Assembly: GCF_036188265.1 (NCBI RefSeq)
Contig: NZ_CP108093.1
Span: 1,054,001-1,118,000, forward strand
Origin: Streptomyces sp. NBC_00247
Lineage (GTDB): Bacteria; Actinomycetota; Actinomycetes; Streptomycetales; Streptomycetaceae
DNA: 64,000 nucleotides
Direction of reading: 5' to 3'
The position numbers and the translations under genes were made by a program. Below the pieces are notes generated by a model. It ran no database searches and was not told where the DNA came from. It saw only the letters and a list, made by a program, of their open reading frames with translations. Below, piece by piece: positions 16,533 to 27,100 of this stretch (position 1 is the stretch's first letter; the number at the start of each line of letters is the position of its first letter).

Positions 16533-18626
16533 TCAGTTGATCTTGCGGGCGGAAAGCGGGCTGGAACCGGGCACGGCCCGGATACCGGGGACGCTGCCGG
16601 CGCGCAGCCTGGCGGCCACGGCGCCGGGACTGATCTCACCGGCCTTGTACTGGCTCGTGGGGGTCGCCACTATCTGCGATACCGCCAGGACGCTCCCGGC
16701 CGGGAGGCCGGCGAAGGCCTCTTGCATGTGGCGGGCGACATCGCGCCGGGACTGGGGCATCCGAACCATCGCCGGCCCGCCGGCGGGGGTCGCCGCCCGT
16801 GCCCCGAGCCGAGGTGTCGGGAAGCCCGCGCCCGAGGGAGCGGGCGCGCCTCCGTCCGGGCGTTGCCAGCGCCGGGAGAACGCCTCGGACAACTGGTCGG
16901 CTCGGGCTTGGACGGCCCCCTCGTCCCACTGAGCAGGCAGGGAACGGTTCAACGACAGCGCGCTGTGTGCGAGGATGTCGGATTTCTTGCGTTCCCAGGG
17001 ACCATTGGACACCGATGTGTTCAGTCTGCCAGTGAGCAGGGTCAGGTTTCCCACGGTGTGGAGGAGCGCCTGCCTGCGCTCACGGGCCTCCGCGTTTCCG
17101 TGGCTTCCGCTGTCGGGAAGGGGCCAGTGATCCTCCCAGGCCTGGGGCATCAAGTGCTCGATCGTCAACTCTCCGTTGTGCACGAGCCGCTCGGTCTTGC
17201 CCGAATACAGCGAGTCCTCCAACTCGGCCAGCAGCAGCCGCAGTCGTGCCCGGGTGAGTTGCTTGTACAACGGCTGGGATCGAAAAGCGTCGCGGATGTC
17301 GCGGTCGCGGGGCCAGAACCCGGAGTCGGTGTCCTGTCGGAGCAGAAAGTCCGCCACGACCGCCGGGTCGTTCTTGGCCTTCAGCTCCTTGAGCAGTTCC
17401 AGGAAGAGCCGGTTGTAGTTCTTCGTCGTCATACGGCAGACGGTGCGTCGCATCAGGTAGGAGTCCAGGGTGGCCACCGCGCCGGCCCGGTCGTCCTCGT
17501 CGAAATGGGTCACCAGCCACAGGAGCACCGGCATCACGGTGTTTGCGTCCAGAACGCCGACAGTGCGCAGGAAACGGCCCTCCGATGTCCGCGGTTGCTC
17601 CTCTGCGGTCAGCTGTCGGTAGGCCCCCGCCCACTCGACCAGGCGCCGCATCAGGGCGACCAGGCTCATATCGGCGCCGTTGACGTAGCTGCGAAAGGTC
17701 AGGAAGAGCTCGGGAGCCAGCACCTCCTCGGCGAGTTCACCCGTCAGGTACTGCATGAGGAAAACATCCAGGCGGGGCCGCTTCAGCCTTCCCTGCCGCA
17801 CCTCCCTGCGCCAGTCAGGCGTCTCCAGCTGTGCCCACAGGTCCCTGTACAGTTCTTCGACCGGGAGCGCCTGTTCCTCCGCTCTCTGGAAAATCAGATT
17901 CTTGACCAGGTCAGAAGCCTGCAACGGGGTGCCTCGGTCGTTCAGAGCCTCGAAAATGACCTGGGCGTTGTCCTCGGGTTTGAGGTCGATGACGACCAAC
18001 TCGAATTTTTCACGGAACACGCGCACCAAGGCGTCGAAGCCCTCGTCCAGCCGGTTCTTCTGGTTCAGCTCGTGTGCCAACTCGACCGTGCGGTTGCGAA
18101 AGAACCCGTACGCCTGCACGATCGCCGAGGCGTTCGGAGCAACAGGAAAAGCGACGTCGACGGGCTGCCGCAGCCGACCGTCCATGATCATGCGAAACGA
18201 TTCACGGTCGATATGGGTGGGCCACACCTTGAAGGCCGCGTGTGGGTCGTCGGTCAGGTCGTCGTCGTTCACGGTCAGCTTGACGAGCGCACGTACGTAC
18301 TTGTCCTGGACATCGAGCTCCCGTGCGACATCGCGGACTGCGGCAAGGAGAACCTGCAGCGTCGTCAGCCGCTGCTGTCCGTCGATGACCTGTCTGGCGG
18401 GCATCGACCCTGTGGGTGTCAGCAACTGGTCCAGCACCACCGCACCAAGAAAATGCGGGTGAATTCCCTCGCCCGCCATCCTTCGGTGAACCAGAGCGGT
18501 GACGTCCTCCCACAGGGGGCGCCAGTTCCTGTGCTCCGTCCAGACGTACGGTCGCTGGAAGACCGGCACGACGAGTCGCGCGTCCGGCCCGAACAGATCA
18601 CGCAGGGTCATCGATTTCGCGTCCAT
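16533..18626 (-). CDS. DUF262/DUF1524 protein, GmrSD-like restriction endonuclease
   Basis: The 697-residue protein has the GmrS (DUF262) ParB/Srx-like NTPase motifs PVFQRPYVW (21-29) and IDGQQRLTTL (81-90), and FEALNDRGTPLQASDLVKN in the middle. The GmrD (DUF1524) His-Me/HNH nuclease part is near 485-560: LTIEHLMPQ with His491, then VGNLTLLTGRLN. Both catalytic halves are in one chain and look intact. The ATG at 18626 follows GGAAGG. Known relatives are type IV enzymes cutting modified DNA (GmrSD, BrxU) or phosphorothioate-linked SspE. A C-terminal tail of about 90 residues (VLAVSQIVATPTSQYKAGEI) has no clear match. It is divergent from the kinase-helicase-methylase genes and so a probable partner or neighbour in the island. 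Confidence 0.87.
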   Translation of the reverse strand: MDAKSMTLRDLFGPDARLVVPVFQRPYVWTEHRNWRPLWEDVTALVHRRMAGEGIHPHFLGAVVLDQLLTPTGSMPARQVIDGQQRLTTLQVLLAAVRDVARELDVQDKYVRALVKLTVNDDDLTDDPHAAFKVWPTHIDRESFRMIMDGRLRQPVDVAFPVAPNASAIVQAYGFFRNRTVELAHELNQKNRLDEGFDALVRVFREKFELVVIDLKPEDNAQVIFEALNDRGTPLQASDLVKNLIFQRAEEQALPVEELYRDLWAQLETPDWRREVRQGRLKRPRLDVFLMQYLTGELAEEVLAPELFLTFRSYVNGADMSLVALMRRLVEWAGAYRQLTAEEQPRTSEGRFLRTVGVLDANTVMPVLLWLVTHFDEDDRAGAVATLDSYLMRRTVCRMTTKNYNRLFLELLKELKAKNDPAVVADFLLRQDTDSGFWPRDRDIRDAFRSQPLYKQLTRARLRLLLAELEDSLYSGKTERLVHNGELTIEHLMPQAWEDHWPLPDSGSHGNAEARERRQALLHTVGNLTLLTGRLNTSVSNGPWERKKSDILAHSALSLNRSLPAQWDEGAVQARADQLSEAFSRRWQRPDGGAPAPSGAGFPTPRLGARAATPAGGPAMVRMPQSRRDVARHMQEAFAGLPAGSVLAVSQIVATPTSQYKAGEISPGAVAARLRAGSVPGIRAVPGSSPLSARKIN

Positions 18627-19623
18627 ACTGTCCTTCCATAGAGGCTGGTCACACGAGCCGAGTACCTGTCGTCGAAGTCTTCTCGGCCAATTAGGGGGCC
18701 AAGGGCCGGCCCGCACCCAGGGGGAGGACCCCTGCGAGTCGGACGGGTACCGCCGGGAATCGCCCCTGCGGTCGGACCCGATTCGGAGCCGCCTCGTCGA
18801 CGGTGAAGTTCGAGAGACACACCCACCGCCCGCGTAGCCCGCCCTCGCACCTTGACGTGGTCGCGGTCACACGGCTCCATCATCCGGAAGGCCACTCGCC
18901 CGCACGTCGTCGCGGACGATCCTCGCCCGGTGAGTCACGCGGTGCTTCAGCCCCCTCACGGACGGAGCGGCGCCCGCCTCCACCACGCCCCACCGCGTCC
19001 AGGGCCCGATCGCGCAGAGTGCGCGCAATATCGTGCGCGGTCACAGCGTGTGAAACTCCACCACGAACGAACCTCAGGATTCGGCGGGTTCGACGGCATC
19101 CTGCTGCGGGACAGCCCTTGAACGCTTCGGCCGCAGTCGGGCCGTCGCCGATGACATGGTGCGACGTTACCGGCAGCCCACTGCGCCACGGGCTGCTTCG
19201 GTCAGACGCGTACCCCTTCGCCCGAAATGCCGAACAGCGCCCCGCCTCAGGGGTCTCACCGATCCGGGACTTGCATCGCCTCATGGCAACGAACGGCCGG
19301 ACCCGAAATCGGCGCTCACGGAACGGAACAGCCGCAGGCCCTCACCCGCACCGGCCCGGCCGGCGACTTCCGTCCGCCGCCAGCCCCTCGCCGAGCCTCA
19401 TAGCGACGCCCTCGGAGCGGAAATGAGGCGGGCCGACGGCTTTCGTCGACCTTCTCCGCGAGTACATCGACCGACTCACGTCGGGCCGGCTCGTCCACCC
19501 CGCTTGACGTCCGCGCACGTCACCTACCAGAAACCCGTTCTGGTCCCGTAGCCGCAGGGATAGGGTGACCTCCGGTGATGGTGCAACGCGGTGACGTGGT
19601 CGCGAGAGGGTGACGCAGAGAAC
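18627..19623. other. Approximately 1-kb non-coding or decayed gap in the defence island
   Basis: No convincing gene lies between the divergent DUF262 and kinase genes. Open frames here are short, Arg/Pro-rich and lack ribosome sites. The last 60 bases before the kinase contain three GGTGAC copies (starting near 19565, 19590 and 19609) spaced about 20-25 bases apart, which could be operator half-sites. The rest could be decayed coding sequence or an unrecognised RNA. Confidence 0.45.
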
Positions 19624-20811
19624 ATGGCAGAAGTGCCCGCGCGGATCGGCCGATACGTGGTCGAGCGCGAGCTGGGCTCGGGGGGCATGGGAGAGGTCTA
19701 TCTGGCCTATTCGCCCGGCGGGGACCCGGTCGCGGTGAAGGTGATTCGACGCGATCGCCTCGACCAGGCCACGCGCGCCCGCTTCGAGAAGGAAGCGCTC
19801 ATCGCGCGAACGGTCGTGGGTACGAACCGGGTGGCCCGCTTTCTCGATGCCGATCCGTACGCGGAGCAGCCATGGATGGCCGTCGAGTACGTCCCCGGCC
19901 ATACGGTTCACGAGCAGGTACAGCGTCGGGGCACGCTGCCTGCCCCGCTCGTCGCCAGCCTCGGCGCGCTGCTCGCCGAAGGGCTCGAAGCAGTTCATAA
20001 AGTGGGCCTGCTCCACCGCGACCTCAAACCGCAGAACGTCATGCTCAGCGAGTACGGTCCGATACTGATCGATTTCGGTCTCGGCGCCTTCGTCGACGCC
20101 GACAAGGACAACCTGACGCAGGCCGGAATGGTCATCGGCACCATCAGGTGCATACCTCCCGAGCAAGCACTCGCCCGCACCAAGCCGAAGGAACCCGCCG
20201 ATGTGTACGGGCTCGGCACAGTGCTGCTCTACGCGGCGACGGGCCACTACCCCTACGAGGGCGCGGACTGGCTCGGAATCGCCACTCAGGTGGCGGACGA
20301 GGACCAGTCCCCCCATCTGGCCGGACTGCCCGACGCCCTCCTCCCGCTGATCACCGCGATGCTCGCGTACGCGCCTGCCGACCGTCCCACGCTGGCCGAG
20401 GTGACCCGGCAGTGTGTGGCCCTCGTCGAGGATGCGGGGCTGTCGGCGGCACAGGCCCGCCATGCGCTGGTGACTGCGACGATCTCCTCCGAGGACAGTG
20501 CCCGCGCGAACCGGGGCGACGGCCCGTCCTCCTCGGTGTGGGAACGCATCGAACGGTTCGCGGCCCCGGTCGGCGAGACCGGCTCCTCGGACGAGGGCGA
20601 CGAGGACAGCCCGCTCGACCGTCCTCTCCCGGTCCCGGAAGTCGCCGGCGCCGAGGCGCCCGCCGACGCCACGAAAGACATCGTGCGGGAGACCGAGGGA
20701 ACGTCCGATCCGGAGCCGCCGGCCCGGAAACCGAGGCCGGGCCGGAAACCGGCCTCTCTGACGGTTTCCGAGGACTTGCGGAAGCGGTACGCGACCCAGT
20801 CCACGCTGTGA
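19624..20811 (+). CDS. Hanks-type Ser/Thr protein kinase
   Basis: A 395-residue cytosolic kinase. The glycine loop is GSGGMGEVY (18-26), the ATP-binding Lys is Lys39, the catalytic loop is HRDLKPQN (Asp133), and the metal-binding DFG starts at Asp150; APE is replaced by IPPEQA. The C-terminal 120 residues are disordered and acidic, then end in a basic stretch. There is no membrane helix or PASTA domain. The ATG at 19624 has only a weak ribosome site. Kinases are parts of several phage-defence systems (PglW of Pgl, Stk2, kinases in MADS-type loci). Here it lies 142 bases before a SNF2 helicase on the same strand, so it is probably a signalling component of this locus. That role is inferred. 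Confidence 0.88.
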   Translation: MAEVPARIGRYVVERELGSGGMGEVYLAYSPGGDPVAVKVIRRDRLDQATRARFEKEALIARTVVGTNRVARFLDADPYAEQPWMAVEYVPGHTVHEQVQRRGTLPAPLVASLGALLAEGLEAVHKVGLLHRDLKPQNVMLSEYGPILIDFGLGAFVDADKDNLTQAGMVIGTIRCIPPEQALARTKPKEPADVYGLGTVLLYAATGHYPYEGADWLGIATQVADEDQSPHLAGLPDALLPLITAMLAYAPADRPTLAEVTRQCVALVEDAGLSAAQARHALVTATISSEDSARANRGDGPSSSVWERIERFAAPVGETGSSDEGDEDSPLDRPLPVPEVAGAEAPADATKDIVRETEGTSDPEPPARKPRPGRKPASLTVSEDLRKRYATQSTL

Positions 20812-20953
20812 CTCGGACATCGGGTACATCGTCCGCCGGAGGCCACGTCAGTGCACTGCGGTAGAACAACCGCAGACGAACGAGCCGCCTTACCTCATCC
20901 CCGGGCCTGTCCGGAGCGCATGGGATCGGCGGTATGAAGGAATGGAGCGGTAC

Positions 20954-23900
20954 GTGACCAGCGTGACGGAGACCGGCGACGGTCAGGGCGCGTTCGACGC
21001 GGAGGACACGGCGGACGAAGCCGTGGACTCCGCCGTACCCGGCTCCGCGGGTGCCGCCTCCCCGACCCGTCAGGCCACGTACGCGCCGGGCGCGCAGGTC
21101 CGGGTCCGCGACGAGCAATGGCTGGTCAGAACCGTCACGCCGGTGGGTGACGAGGACTGGATGGTCGAGGCCACCGGAGTCTCCTCCTTCGTCCGCGGGA
21201 CCGACGCCGTCTTCTACGACAAGCTCGACTACATCGAGGCCCTCGACCCGAAGAAGACCCTTCTGGTCCCGGACGACTCCCCGAACCACCGCAAGGCCCG
21301 CCTCTACCTGGAGGCGGTCATCCGCAAGACCGCGCTCCCGCAGACCGAGCACGGTCTCGCGCTGGCCGACAACTTCCTCATGGACCAGCAGACCCACCAG
21401 CTGCGCCCCGCCGAGCTGGCCTTGTCCAAGGAGAATCCGCAGCCGCGGGTCCTGATCGCCGACGTGGTGGGACTGGGCAAGACCCTGGAGATCGGCATCC
21501 TGCTCGCCGAGCTCATCCGCCGCGGGCGCGGCGAGCGCATCCTCGTGGTCACTCCGGCGCACGTCCTGGAGCAGTTCCAGCGCGAGCTGTGGACCCGCTT
21601 CTCCATTCCGCTGGTCCGCCTGGACTCCACCGGCATCCAGCGCATCCAGCGCGACATCCCGGCCGGCCGAAACCCGTTCGCCTACTTCAAGCGCGCGATC
21701 ATCTCCGTGGACACCCTGAAGAGCGATGTCTACGCCCACCACCTGGAGAACTCCCACTGGGACGCGGTGGTCATCGACGAGTCGCACAACCTGGTCAACC
21801 GGGGCACCAAGAACAACGACCTCGCCCGTGCCCTGGCCGATCACACGGACGCGCTGATCCTCGCCTCCGCGACTCCGCACAACGGTGCGACCGAGTCCTT
21901 CGCCGAGCTGATCCGGATGCTGGACAAGACGGCGATCGCGAACACGTCGGAGTACGAGGTGAAGGACCTCGGCCACCTGTACATCCGGCGGACCAAGACC
22001 GACCGCGAGGTCCGGGACTCCCTCAAGGGCAAGTGGGCCGACCGCGGCCCGTCGCGGCCGGTGATCTGCGAGGCCGGGCCCAAGGAGCGGGCGGTCCTGG
22101 AGGAGCTCGCCGCGCGGTGGACACCGCGCGATCCGGCCGCTTCCTCGGTGTGCGCCGACACGATGGTGGCCTACAACCTGCTGAAGTCGTTCCTCTCCTC
22201 GCACCGGGCCTTCCAGGACTCGGTCGCGGCGCGGCGGAAGGTCCTGGAGGCTCCCCTCAAGGTCAGGAGGGGACAGGACCCGGCGGCCCGCGAGGCCGAG
22301 CGCCGTATCGAGCGCGAGGCCATGGTGAACCTTGAGCGCCTTGCCGCCGACCTCGGCGACGACGACTCCGCGAAGCTCGACGCCCTGGTGCGCGAGCTGA
22401 AGGAGATCGGTGTGGGCCCGGGGTCGGACATGCGGGTCGTGGTCTTCTCGGAGCGCATCCCCACCCTGAAGTGGCTCGCCGAAGTGGTTCCGGCCAGGCT
22501 CGGTTTCCGGGCCGGGACCGAGCTGGAGGAGTCCGTGGCGGAGTTGAAGCCGTGGCTGGCTTACGGCGGCGCGGTCCAGGTCATGCACGGCGAGGCCAGC
22601 AACGAGGACGAGCAGAAGGACATCGTCTCCAAGTTCGGGCTGAGGACCGACCCGGTCCGCATCCTGTTCACCGGCGATGTCGCCTCCGAAGGCGTCAACC
22701 TGCACCAACAGTGCCACCAGTTGATCCATTACGACCTTCCGTGGTCGCTGATTCGCATCGAGCAGCGCAACGGCCGTATCGACCGTTACGGGCAGAGCAA
22801 GGCCCCTCAGTTCCGGGCCATGGTCCTGACCGGCGACGTGGAGTGGCGTACGGACGAGAAAGGCGAGTCGCTGCATCTGGACGACCGGCTGGTGGGCTCC
22901 AAACTCCTGGCCCGTGAGGAGGAGGCGCACCGGATCGAGGGCTCGGCGGAGGCCGTCACCGGTATCTACCGGGCGAAGGAGGAAGAGGACCGGCTGACGC
23001 GGGACCTGATCTCCGGACGGACGGTCGAAGAGTCCATCGAGAAGTCCAGCGGCGGCGCGAAGGCGATGCTCGGCCGGCTGATGGGCAATGTCGGTGCCAA
23101 GAAGCCGTCCGACGACGTGCCGGTCGCCACGGTGCCGAGCCTTTTCGGCGGGCCGGGTTCCACGGCCGCCTACTTCGACGAGGCGTTGCGCCAGACGTAC
23201 TTCCCCGAGAAGCCGGAGAACGTGCTCAAACTGCGCCGTGAGGACGACGGCACGATCGCGTTCGAGCCGCCGCCGGACCTGGTGTACCGGCTGAAGTCGC
23301 TGCCCAAGTCGTACCTGACCGACCAGGGCATCCTGCCGACCCCGAAGAAGGAGGGCCGACTGCGGCTCACCTTCGACAAAGGGCTTGCGGCCAAGCGTCT
23401 GGAGGTCGCCCGGGAGACGACCGAGAGCCAGTGGCCCAACGTCGGCTACGTGTCGGACGTCCATCCCGTCCTGGACTGGCTGACCGACAAGGCCCTGGCC
23501 GCCCTGCGTCACGACGAGGCGTTCGTTCTCGCCTTCGCCCCCGATCTCGATGCGGCCGGGAAGCTGGACGAGCGGCTGCCGGCCGACCTGGCCGGTCCGG
23601 TGTACCTGGTCCAGGGCATCTACTCCAACGCGGTGGGCCGGCCCACCGTCGTGGAGTGGATGGCCGTCGTCGGCCTGCCCACCGCACCGCGGGTCCTGCG
23701 GATCGACGACGCCTTCCTCGCCGCGTGCAAGGTCGGCCCGAAGATGCCCGGACGCGCTACTCCGGCCGACCGGGAGGGGCTCCAGACGCTGGTACCGGCG
23801 GCCGTCGACGCGGCGACCGGGTTCCTCACCGACCGGGCTGCGGAGTACAAGGAGGCGATCGACGCGGTACTCGCTCCGTACGAGAAGCGGGTCGCCCAGT

Positions 23901-24127
23901 GGCAGCAGGACGCCCTCTTCGCCGCCTCGGCCCGCTCGGGGGCCGCCAAAGCCAAGCAGGACGTGAACCTCACGGCGAGCCGCCGCACGTCCATGATCCG
24001 GTCGCTGCGGACCTCCGGAGCGCCGATGCTGCGCCTGCTCGGCGTCCTTGAGCCGCTGTCCGCGACACCCGCCGAAACGACCGATGTATCCGCCGCGCCT
24101 GTTGCCGGAGAGACGACCGCCCGATGA
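20954..24127 (+). CDS. SNF2/HepA-type helicase, DrmD-like
   Basis: A 1,057-residue SF2 ATPase. Walker A is ADVVGLGKTLEIG (Lys176), Walker B is VVIDESHNL (DESH at 275-278), and motif III is LASATPHNG. The helicase C-terminal lobe carries DVASEGVNLHQQCH and motif VI LIRIEQRNGRIDRYGQ. The GTG at 20954 has GGAG six bases before it; an in-frame ATG at 20942 has an unusably close ribosome site. Its stop overlaps the methylase start by four bases. A SNF2 helicase directly before a large adenine methylase is the drmD-drmMI arrangement of class 1 DISARM, so it is labelled DrmD-like by architecture and context. Confidence 0.88.
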   Translation: MTSVTETGDGQGAFDAEDTADEAVDSAVPGSAGAASPTRQATYAPGAQVRVRDEQWLVRTVTPVGDEDWMVEATGVSSFVRGTDAVFYDKLDYIEALDPKKTLLVPDDSPNHRKARLYLEAVIRKTALPQTEHGLALADNFLMDQQTHQLRPAELALSKENPQPRVLIADVVGLGKTLEIGILLAELIRRGRGERILVVTPAHVLEQFQRELWTRFSIPLVRLDSTGIQRIQRDIPAGRNPFAYFKRAIISVDTLKSDVYAHHLENSHWDAVVIDESHNLVNRGTKNNDLARALADHTDALILASATPHNGATESFAELIRMLDKTAIANTSEYEVKDLGHLYIRRTKTDREVRDSLKGKWADRGPSRPVICEAGPKERAVLEELAARWTPRDPAASSVCADTMVAYNLLKSFLSSHRAFQDSVAARRKVLEAPLKVRRGQDPAAREAERRIEREAMVNLERLAADLGDDDSAKLDALVRELKEIGVGPGSDMRVVVFSERIPTLKWLAEVVPARLGFRAGTELEESVAELKPWLAYGGAVQVMHGEASNEDEQKDIVSKFGLRTDPVRILFTGDVASEGVNLHQQCHQLIHYDLPWSLIRIEQRNGRIDRYGQSKAPQFRAMVLTGDVEWRTDEKGESLHLDDRLVGSKLLAREEEAHRIEGSAEAVTGIYRAKEEEDRLTRDLISGRTVEESIEKSSGGAKAMLGRLMGNVGAKKPSDDVPVATVPSLFGGPGSTAAYFDEALRQTYFPEKPENVLKLRREDDGTIAFEPPPDLVYRLKSLPKSYLTDQGILPTPKKEGRLRLTFDKGLAAKRLEVARETTESQWPNVGYVSDVHPVLDWLTDKALAALRHDEAFVLAFAPDLDAAGKLDERLPADLAGPVYLVQGIYSNAVGRPTVVEWMAVVGLPTAPRVLRIDDAFLAACKVGPKMPGRATPADREGLQTLVPAAVDAATGFLTDRAAEYKEAIDAVLAPYEKRVAQWQQDALFAASARSGAAKAKQDVNLTASRRTSMIRSLRTSGAPMLRLLGVLEPLSATPAETTDVSAAPVAGETTAR

Positions 24128-27100
24128 GTACCGACTTCGACTCCTTCTCCAACCGCGGCGAGTACCTGTCCGCGTTCTACTTCGCCGAGCAGCTCGGCGA
24201 CGGCCTCAAAAAGGGCGTCTTCGCCGACTGGGCCGACCGGGAGAGCGACGAGCACGACCCCCGCCCCACCCCGCGCGAGTCGGTGCGGGCGCTGCGCTCG
24301 ACATACCTGGACGAGAAGTACCGCGGTTACTTCGCCGAGCAGGCGAAGGCCGACGAGCAGGACGACGAGCGAAACGACAGGCAGGACGACCGGCAGGACG
24401 ACGAGTACCCGAACACCGCGGCTTTCGAGGCCCACCTCAACACCTACGGGGACGAGGAGTGGTGCGGGCGCGTCGAGGACTGGCACCGGCAGGTCCTCAC
24501 CTCTCTCGGCTTCCCTTCCGTATCGGTGGAACCCACCGCACGGACCCTGACCGTGCACCGAGCCGGGCGCGAGCACGAGGTGACCGTGGCCTGGCACGGC
24601 GACGGCATCGTGGCCCTGGACTGCGGCTGGTCGGCGAGCAACGACACGGCGCTCGACGCGGACGGGTACGGCCGTCTGCTCCACCCACTGCGGGCGGGCA
24701 GCGGGGAGAGTTACGAGACCGGGCAGGCGCTCGCCACCTGGCTGTTCCAGAGCGAGTTGGGAGAGGAAGGCGGCGCGGCCCCCCGGTTCGTACTGCTCCT
24801 GTGCGGCGGCGTCGTCGTCCTCGCCGACCGGCACGCCTGGGGCGAGGGCCGCTACCTCTCCGCGAACCTCGACGCCGCACTGGAACGCAACGACCGCCGC
24901 CAGCTCGGCGAACTCGCCACGATCGCCGGCCTGTTCAGCCACGATGTGCTCGCACCGGCCGTGGACGGTAAGCCGCCGGCGATCGACGCGCTGGTCAAGG
25001 CGTCCCGCGACAACGCGGTCGGCGTCTCCGGAGAGCTGCGCGAAGGCCTCCAGAAGTCCGTCGAGATCCTCGCCAACGCCGTCCTGGACCGCTTGGAGGA
25101 GTCCGGGCTCGACCCGCGCGACATCGAGCGCCCGGACGTGTCGTTCGCCCGGCAACTGACCCGGGAGTCGCTGCGCTACCTCTACCGCATTCTGTTCCTG
25201 CTGTACGCCGAGGCCCGTCCCGAACTGGGCATCCTGCCCGCCGACGACGGCTCCTACGAGGCCGGCTACTCGATGGCCCGCCTGCGGGAACTGGTGGAGC
25301 GCGACGAGCTGCTGACCGAGGAGACGGCTCGCCAGGGCTTCCACCTGCACGCCTCCCTCGACGTCCTCTTCAAGAAGGTCAACAACGGCTACCGGCCCTA
25401 CGGCACCGAGCCGAACGACGAGCTGCCCGGCGACGACGAGGAGACCCGTCGCCGGAAGACGAAGTACCGGAGCGAGGACCGCGGACTGCGTTTTGAGCCG
25501 CTGCGCAGCGAGCTGTTCGAGCGCGACTCCGTCCGGCTCATCGGCAACGAGACCCGTGACCCGCGCAGCGACGAGGACAGCGATCCGGCCTGGCTGGACC
25601 TGCGGCCGCGCAACAGCGCTCTGCACGAGGTGCTGCGCCTGCTGACCCTGAAGAAGGCCGAACGGGCCGGCGGCCGGGCGGGATTCATCTCCTACCGCAA
25701 CCTCGGCATCAACCAGCTCGGGGCCGTCTACGAGGGGCTGATGTCGTACACCGGCATCATCGCCGAGGAGGAGTTGTGCGAGGTCGCCAAGGGCGGCGAC
25801 CCGGCGAAGGGCTCCTGGCTGGTGCCCTCGCAGCGGCTCAAGGAGTATCCCGAGAACACCTGGGTGACGTACGACGACCGGGACGCGGTGAAGGGGCTGC
25901 GCGGCCCGAAGAAGTACCCGCCGGGCCGGTTCGTGTACCGCCTGGCCGGCCGTGACCGGGAGACGTCCGCCTCGTACTACACGCCCGAGTCGCTGACGAA
26001 GGTCACCGTCGAGCTGGCGCTCAAGCACCGGCTCGACCAGGAGCGCGACGCCGACGGAAACGTGGTGAAGACGCGTGCCGCCGAGCTCCTCAAGTACCGG
26101 ATCTGTGAGCCCGCGCTGGGGTCGGGGGCGTTCCTCAACGAGGCGATCAACCAGGTCGCCGAGGAGTACCTGCGGCGTCGGCAGGACGAGCTGGGCGTCT
26201 CCGTGCCGACGGGCGACGCGCTGACGGAGAAGCAGAAGGCCAAGGCGTACATCGCCCTGCACAACGCCTACGGCGTGGACCTCAACGCGACCGGCGTCGA
26301 GCTGGCCGAGGTCTCGATGTGGCTGAACACCATGCATCCCGGGATGCGGGCCCCGTGGTTCGGGCTGCATCTACGGCGCGGCAACTCGCTGATCGGCGGG
26401 CGGCGGGCCGTGTACGCGGCGGGGGACGTGACCCCGCTGAAGGGCAAGGCCCCCTGGCTCAACGCCAAGCCGCTCGCACCGGAACCGCTGCCGTTCCTGA
26501 AGGACGCGGCCGAGCAGCCGCTGCCGGACGGGGCGGTACACCAGTTCCTGCTGCCGACACCGGGGTGGGCGGCGGTCACGGGGGCGAGCGGCGACGCGAA
26601 GAAGCTGCTCGCGCAGCTGGCCGAGAGTGGGGTGAAGGATCTCGCGGAGTGGAAGAAGGGGATCCTGAAGACGCCGGCCCGGCGGCTGAACAAGAAGACC
26701 GGCGAGCCGATCCTCGACCGCAAGTCCGGCGGCGAGGCGGTCTCGCAGTACACGCGACTGCGGGATGCGGCGCGGCGGGCGGAGTTCCTGTGGTCGCTGG
26801 TCGTCAAGCGGATGGAGCTGTCGGAGCGGGAGATCGCCCGCAGCATCGACGTGTGGGGCGCGGACACGAAGGATGAGGAGTTCGCCTTCCTGCGGCGGAG
26901 CGAGGACGAGGGCGACGACGGTGGTTCCGGCGTCGCGGCCGTCCGGATGTCGAAGGAGAAGGTGTACGCGGACCTGTTCCGCGCGGCGGGAACCCCGTAC
27001 TGGCGGCTCAAGCGCGTCATGGACGCGTGGTGCGCGCTGTGGTTCTGGCCGGTGGGGAAGGCGGGGCTGCTCGACGGGTCGGACGACGTGTACGCGGGTG

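Noticed and set aside
16521..18641. 706-codon plus-strand frame antisense to the DUF262 gene
   Set aside because: The minus strand has intact FQRPYVW, DGQQRLTTL and EHLMP motifs; this frame has none.
20351..23512. About 1,050-codon minus-strand frame antisense to the SNF2 helicase
   Set aside because: Mirror frame of a gene with clear helicase motifs; no ribosome site or recognisable domain.
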